Below, piece after piece: positions 59,157 to 64,000 of a stretch of 64,000 nt of DNA. The notes below the pieces were generated by a model that was given only the letters and a program-made list of their open reading frames with translations, was not told the DNA's origin and made no database searches. Positions within the stretch are counted from its first letter, which is position 1. Every line of letters starts with the position of its first letter. The translations under genes were made by a program, and so were the position numbers. This DNA comes from Ligustrum vulgare (Eukaryota > Streptophyta > Magnoliopsida > Lamiales > Oleaceae), in the NCBI GenBank assembly GCA_963555705.1, contig OY743190.1, forward strand, positions 34,950,929 through 35,014,928. The letters are read 5' to 3'.

Positions 59157-61521
59157 TAATAAAAGATAGAATGTTAATGTAGTTAGAAATTTAACTACTT
59201 ACTGATTTATTCTTGTGTATCCATGTAAGATTGAAAGTTTTCAAATGGTATGAAGTTGCAGGTTATGGCAATCGAACTATAAAGCTTTAAAGAACAACGC
59301 AATCAACACTTTCACAAACATAAAAGAACATTCAAGGATAAATTTATCATTTAAAATGATATGCTAATGCAATTTGTGTAGTTTGATGAAGAATTCCAAA
59401 ATTAGATCAAATGGAGCTATAGAAAAAACTAATTTTGCAAAGAAAAAGAAGAAAAAATTGTATAATCATACTTTCTTAAATTCTTTTAAAAAATGCACTA
59501 ACACACACCTAGAAGTAGTTACCAGAACAAGAGAAACACCCACATCAAATATCTAATGGTCAAAATGAAATATAGAGGAAAGAGAAACAAAAAATCGACC
59601 TATAATTCACTAGCACAGAATAACAATTATTGGAATTATAGAATCAACCCTAGATTAGGATGTAGGAAGTTATTGAAAAGAAGAAATTGTTTGAGAGAGC
59701 AAACAAAAAATAAAGTACAGAAATATCTATTTTTTAGTAGGAAGTAATAGAATAGAGAAGTTGTAAAGAAAGACACGAAAAGTTCACCCTAAACGTAAAA
59801 AATGATGTATTTGTTCAATTAGGTTTAAAATAAAAAATAAAAAAATTAACAATCAAACACACCCTTAAGAGCTATGATAGATAAACCAAGAAAATAATGC
59901 AGCATGGTTTTTTAGTTAATTAGAAAAAAAGAAAAGAAAAAAAAAAGCCAACCAAACATGTCCGTAAAGACTATTAAAAATGAATAGTAAACTCTAACTC
60001 ACACTTATCATATTAGTTAGATTAGAGGTAAGGTAATAATTATATGTAATAAAGTTAGCTTTAATGAAACAAGTTGACCAAAAAAAAAAAAAAAGGTAAA
60101 AACAAAACAAACAAAAAATCGCTAAAGGACAAAATAGCTTGCCATAAATAAATAGTACTCAAAACTCACTCTTATAATATAGTTAAGAAAACAACAATAT
60201 GTACATCTAGAGTAGGATATTTTCAAAGAGCATCTAAAGACGCAATTAAATGCAGTGCTAAACGAATGTGTTTTTACCAAAGGGTTCACATGTAGCACAC
60301 TAAACAGCAACAGATAAAAGTTGAATGCGTAGTTCACTCAGAACAATCCCAGGTAGAAAACCTTGGATGAAAGATTTGATGAAAGGTCTGCATCACAAAT
60401 ACGTTACACCATTAATAAGTTAATATTAGCAATTGATAATGAATTTGCAGCTGAAATAATCTTCACTTCAAAATAAAAAATCAAAAAACATTTTATTTTA
60501 CAAATAAAACTCCTAATAACCCTGAGGCCTGGCTAATGGCCAAAGAATGCAAACGAAAAAAAGATTAATGTAAATCATATGTGTGAGATAATAAACAGGA
60601 CCGTGATGTAATAGTTTATAATTTCTAGGCAAATAAAATCATAGCTTACACCAGAATAAGCTCAAATAATGAAACATACTCACACTTCAATAATCGGCTT
60701 CAAAAATGGTGCATATTTTTCAATATCCTCAATGTTAGCAAGCGATTGCACAAGTGTAATAGGGATCATGAAGAAGAATGTGAGAAAGAAGAAAGCAACA
60801 GAAGCCATAAGCCTCCTAATAGACAATGAAACATAGGGGATTGCCAGGTTATCCCAGTAAACATCTCGTGGTTCTGGAGCCCACTCTGTTAACCACACAG
60901 TTGGATTTCTTGATTGTTGTGTTTGTGCACAGATAGCAGCAGCCCACCGAGTTTTGAAGGAAACAAATGATGCTGGCATGATAGACTTAGGATCATTCCT
61001 TGACCTCTCTGTCTCTTCAGCTATCTGCAAATAAGGCAATGTTAAGAATGTTAGGATTTTATTTTTTTAAAAAAAATATCCATCAATAATGTTCTAGAGT
61101 TTAGGAGGTAGCGTGTTCGTCAATGCAGAATAAATTTAAAATTAATCTCAATTTTTCTCAGAAAAATGCGGTCAATAGGAAGAACATGCAAATTCAGAAA
61201 TAAATAGAGGGGACTTTTTATATGCTTTAGATGAAGAGAGTTTTGTAACTAATGAGAGGATATCATAAGCGACTTTGAGAAATCCTCTCCCCATCTTTTT
61301 ACCGTTTCTTGAAGAGATTAATTAGCTGACATTACGTACTTCTTGCTGTCATGGACAACTAGTTGTTGTGAAGTAAATGTGTTACACAAAGATTATACAG
61401 CCTAAGGAGAGCAACAGAACAACTCCGAAATCTTCAATAACTACTGGACATTTTGTTAATTTTCTTCTATAATTTTCAAAAATGATCAAGGTTGTGGATA
61501 AACAAATCTAAGATTTGGTTG

Positions 61522-63254
61522 TGTTGAAATACAAGGATGAAAATATAATTGTATTTCTTGATTATGGAAGTGTTACAAAGCAATGTATAAATAGAAACCT
61601 AAAACACATGATTGCCTACCCTGCACTATTCTAAACTAATATGCTGGTCCTTACAATATTAATCCAATATTTCAACACTCCCCCTCAAGTTGATGCATAG
61701 ATAAACATCAACTTGAAAATAATGTAAACAACAAACTTGAACAACAACTTCAAGTAAATAACAAAGTGCTCTCCCTTTCTTCCAATTTCAATAGTCTTCT
61801 TGGACGATGCCATAACGAAGGATCAATTTGGATACATTAAAATCCACAACCCGTAGATAACGGAATCCTTTCTCCGGACACAAAGGAAAGCCAACATAAG
61901 GAGACGTAAACCAGTCAACAGAATCGCCTGATCATCAAGGTCGACCTAACAAAGAAACTGATCTTACGAATAAAAGGCTAATAAAAAGACACCAAGAAAG
62001 ATAGGGAAAATGGAAGGCCCGGGCTGATTTGCATAAATTGACATATCAGGGACTGAAATATAAATTTTGGAAATCAAGGGACCAAAATGCAAATAATGAA
62101 AGTTCAGGACTGAAAAGAACTTTCAAGAAAGTTTAGGGACTATATCGATGAAATAAAAAAGATAAGGAGAAATTTGAAGGTTGAAGGGCAGGAATGTAAT
62201 ATTTGGAAAGTTAAGGGTCCAACTTGCACTTTTGAGAAGATTGAGGGGCTAGATTAAAAATTTGCAAAAGGTCAGTGACCAAACTGCACAATCTCTGAAA
62301 CTGAGGTACTATTCTGTAGTAGTCCAATAATGGCTCAAACTAAGACCAACAAACCAACCCAATCCCCAATCCACCAACTAGGCCCAATATAAAATACTCA
62401 AGCCCATAACTCAACTTCAACCCAACTAAAATAATCAAACCCTAAAACTTAGCCAACAAGCAATAGCCAACATATGCAACCCTAGACTCAAGAGGGCTAA
62501 ATCAGCTGATCACAGCCCCGCGGCCATCGCCGGAGACCACAGTCGGTGTCTTCATTACTGAAAGTCACCGCCGGCGACGTCGGCCATTCCGACGTCGCCA
62601 CCCTGATCAACCACAGCCAAAGCATCACTTAAACCAAAACCAACCGGAAAACCAACATTCCCGAAACATGGCACCACTACTGCCTCCAATGAGACAGACC
62701 CTCGCCGCCAAGATTTTCACCATAAACTACCAATCGACGACCAGACTTACACCGGAAAGCCCCACACAGCCACACATCCAACACAACACAACCACCACAG
62801 TACACCACTCACACACCAAAAACTGAATCAGAAAACAAACAAAGAAGACGGTTGAATCAGTCCACCACAGCACCACCATCTTGTAGCCAGCAGATACAGG
62901 GATTTGAGTAACTGAGCTGCAATAAACTGCTGCACGGGTTGAGATACAAACAGAGAGAACAAGAGCTGAAGGAGGAAGAAGATTGACAAAAATAAAATAG
63001 AAACAACTTGGCCGGACGAGCGGCTGCGCCGCTGCTCGCCGGAGATCGAAACTCTCAGACCTAGACCAAAATCGATTTACTGCTCTCATACCATGTTGAA
63101 ATACAATGATGAAAATATAATTGTATTTCTTAATTATGAAAGTGTTATAAAGTAAGGTATAAATAGAAACCTAAAACACATGATTGCCTACTAGTTCCTA
63201 CACTATTCTAAACTACTATGTTGGTCCTTACAATATTAATCCAATATTTCAACA
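61522..63254 (-). mobile_element. Non-autonomous Copia-type element with 160-bp LTRs
   Basis: LTRs 61522-61677 and 63094-63254 run TGTTGAAATAC...ATATTTCAACA. On the minus strand a TGGTATGAGAGCAG primer site follows the right LTR and TTGAGGGGGAG, a polypurine tract, precedes the left one, so the element points minus. The 1.4-kb interior holds no gag-pol. It has a leader-like stretch with a 120-codon frame without family resemblance (62727-63089) and 'GGGACCAAAATGC'-type phrases. No target duplication was found (GGTTG versus ACCAC). It lies in an OSCA intron. Confidence 0.85.
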
Positions 63255-64000
63255 ACCACAAAATTGGACTTTATTCTCAATGGATTTGGAGCCAGACACA
63301 TGAATCCTTTTTCGCCACTCTGTTTGGTCCATTGCTACAGGCTACAGCTACCCAAAGATAAAATTAACTAGATTCTTAGCACTAAAACCACAATGTTAAC
63401 TTTTATCTACTCATCCCTCTTTAAAAGGCCTAGCAACCAACAAACATATTTCAGAAGACAATATATTACTGGGAAGATCAAACAAAACCACATATTATGA
63501 CTAGTTTTATCATCAAAACTCAGGATAGGAGCTTACTTTCATTATGGAAAAGCCATAACAGGAGCTTACTTTCATTATTGTCATTATGCTTGTCAAGAAG
63601 AAAGAATTAAGAAATTAAGTAAAAATGGAAAAGCCATAACTTTGAAAGGAAATAGACCTTTCTGAAGCTTTATAGATCTAGAATTCAAAATTTTGAGAAC
63701 CATACTTACTTCTTTCAATAGTCTCTCAATTTCAACTGTCTGATGATCAATTGCATCTACTTCCTCTCCACAAAGACCAAGAAAACCAGTCTGTAAAATT
63801 TAGAAATTAGAAAATGGCATGATTAAACCTTTAAGATTACATATTGAATCACGATAGCATTTTAAAAGTAGTGAATCACCAGAGTATGAGAAATTCTCAA
63901 TGACATTGAACACAGCAAATAGGTCACTTAAAAGTAATTGTATATATTACATTACCTTTATCATTGGCCGTTTTGATTGATTTCTATAATATTTTAATTG

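Larger units (their letters stand above)
57990..63790 (-). pseudogene. OSCA/CSC1-like calcium-permeable channel, middle exons missing
   Basis: Minus-strand exons match plant OSCA (CSC1-like) hyperosmolality- and mechano-gated cation channels of the plasma membrane. Exon 63710-63790 reads TGFLGLCGEEVDAIDH. Exon 60684-61024 reads NDPKSIMPASFVSFKTRWAA and TEWAPEPRDVYWDNLAIPYV. Exon 60338-60387 reads PFIKSFIQGFLPGIVL. Exon 58396-58629 reads NVYNQEYESAAAFWPDIHGR and GRYESAFIRYPLQ. The last exon, 57990-58217, reads EAMMKDTLERAREPNLNLKG and the PTKRQSRRNTP tail. Phases and splice sites agree within each side. Between GIVL and IINVYNQEY about 200 residues of membrane helices, including pore-lining segments, are expected but absent in the 1.7 kb between 58,630 and 60,337. 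The gene's 5' part lies beyond the window. Loss of these helices should abolish channel function. Confidence 0.85.

Noticed and set aside
62727..63089. 120-codon minus-strand frame
   Set aside because: It lies directly after the primer-binding site in the leader of a non-autonomous Copia-type element and shows no gag or other domain. A functional protein is not supported.

Overview
The window is nuclear DNA from a eudicot plant. The evidence is intron-containing plant genes (cell-wall galacturonan-binding protein, pectate lyase, cytochrome b561, GT14/BC10-like glycosyltransferase, OSCA/CSC1-like channel), plant retrotransposons primed by initiator Met-tRNA, hAT elements with 8-bp target duplications, Helitrons ending in hairpin plus CTAG, and a nuclear copy of plant mitochondrial DNA carrying rps19/rps3 sequence. 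Most of the 64 kb is transposable-element sequence. No CRISPR, operon or other prokaryotic feature is present.

Region 1 (1-17,000): a decayed plant-mobile-domain (PMD) gene, then an insert of mitochondrial DNA (about 1,965-12,535) split by an 8.3-kb LTR retrotransposon (2102-10443, TSD GCCAT). That element lies on the minus strand. It has 2.19-kb LTRs, no gag-pol, and in antisense it carries the C-terminal half of a cytokinin-activating LOG-like gene. Its right LTR has a 321-bp terminal duplication. Low-complexity and unrecognised DNA follows.

Region 2 (17,000-26,500): DNA-transposon territory. Two non-autonomous hAT elements, a broken hAT transposase element (21538-24569), Tourist-like MITEs, a Helitron (24716-26141) and a probable SINE.

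Region 3 (26,600-32,300): the healthy gene island. A WAK-type galacturonan-binding protein (+), a pectate lyase (-) and a cytochrome b561 protein (+) all have clean open exons. The first two both concern pectin. A PPR gene fragment follows.

Region 4 (34,200-49,000): ten exons of a GT14 (BC10-like) glycosyltransferase on the minus strand, broken by at least six small lesions plus a 979-bp hAT element inserted inside exon 5. Its introns hold a Helitron remnant, a 345-bp direct duplication and a nearly full-length Copia element in intron 1.

Region 5 (49,000-64,000): nested hAT elements, Helitron 3' ends, microsatellites, MITEs, and an OSCA/CSC1-like channel gene on the minus strand. That gene lacks the exons for its middle membrane region, runs off the right edge, and has a short-LTR Copia-type element and a Stowaway MITE in its introns.

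The gene order (galacturonan-binding protein, pectate lyase, GT14, OSCA) matches, from memory, the neighbourhood of Arabidopsis At1g11915-At1g11960. The window therefore looks like an ancestral gene block expanded by transposons, in which two members have decayed.
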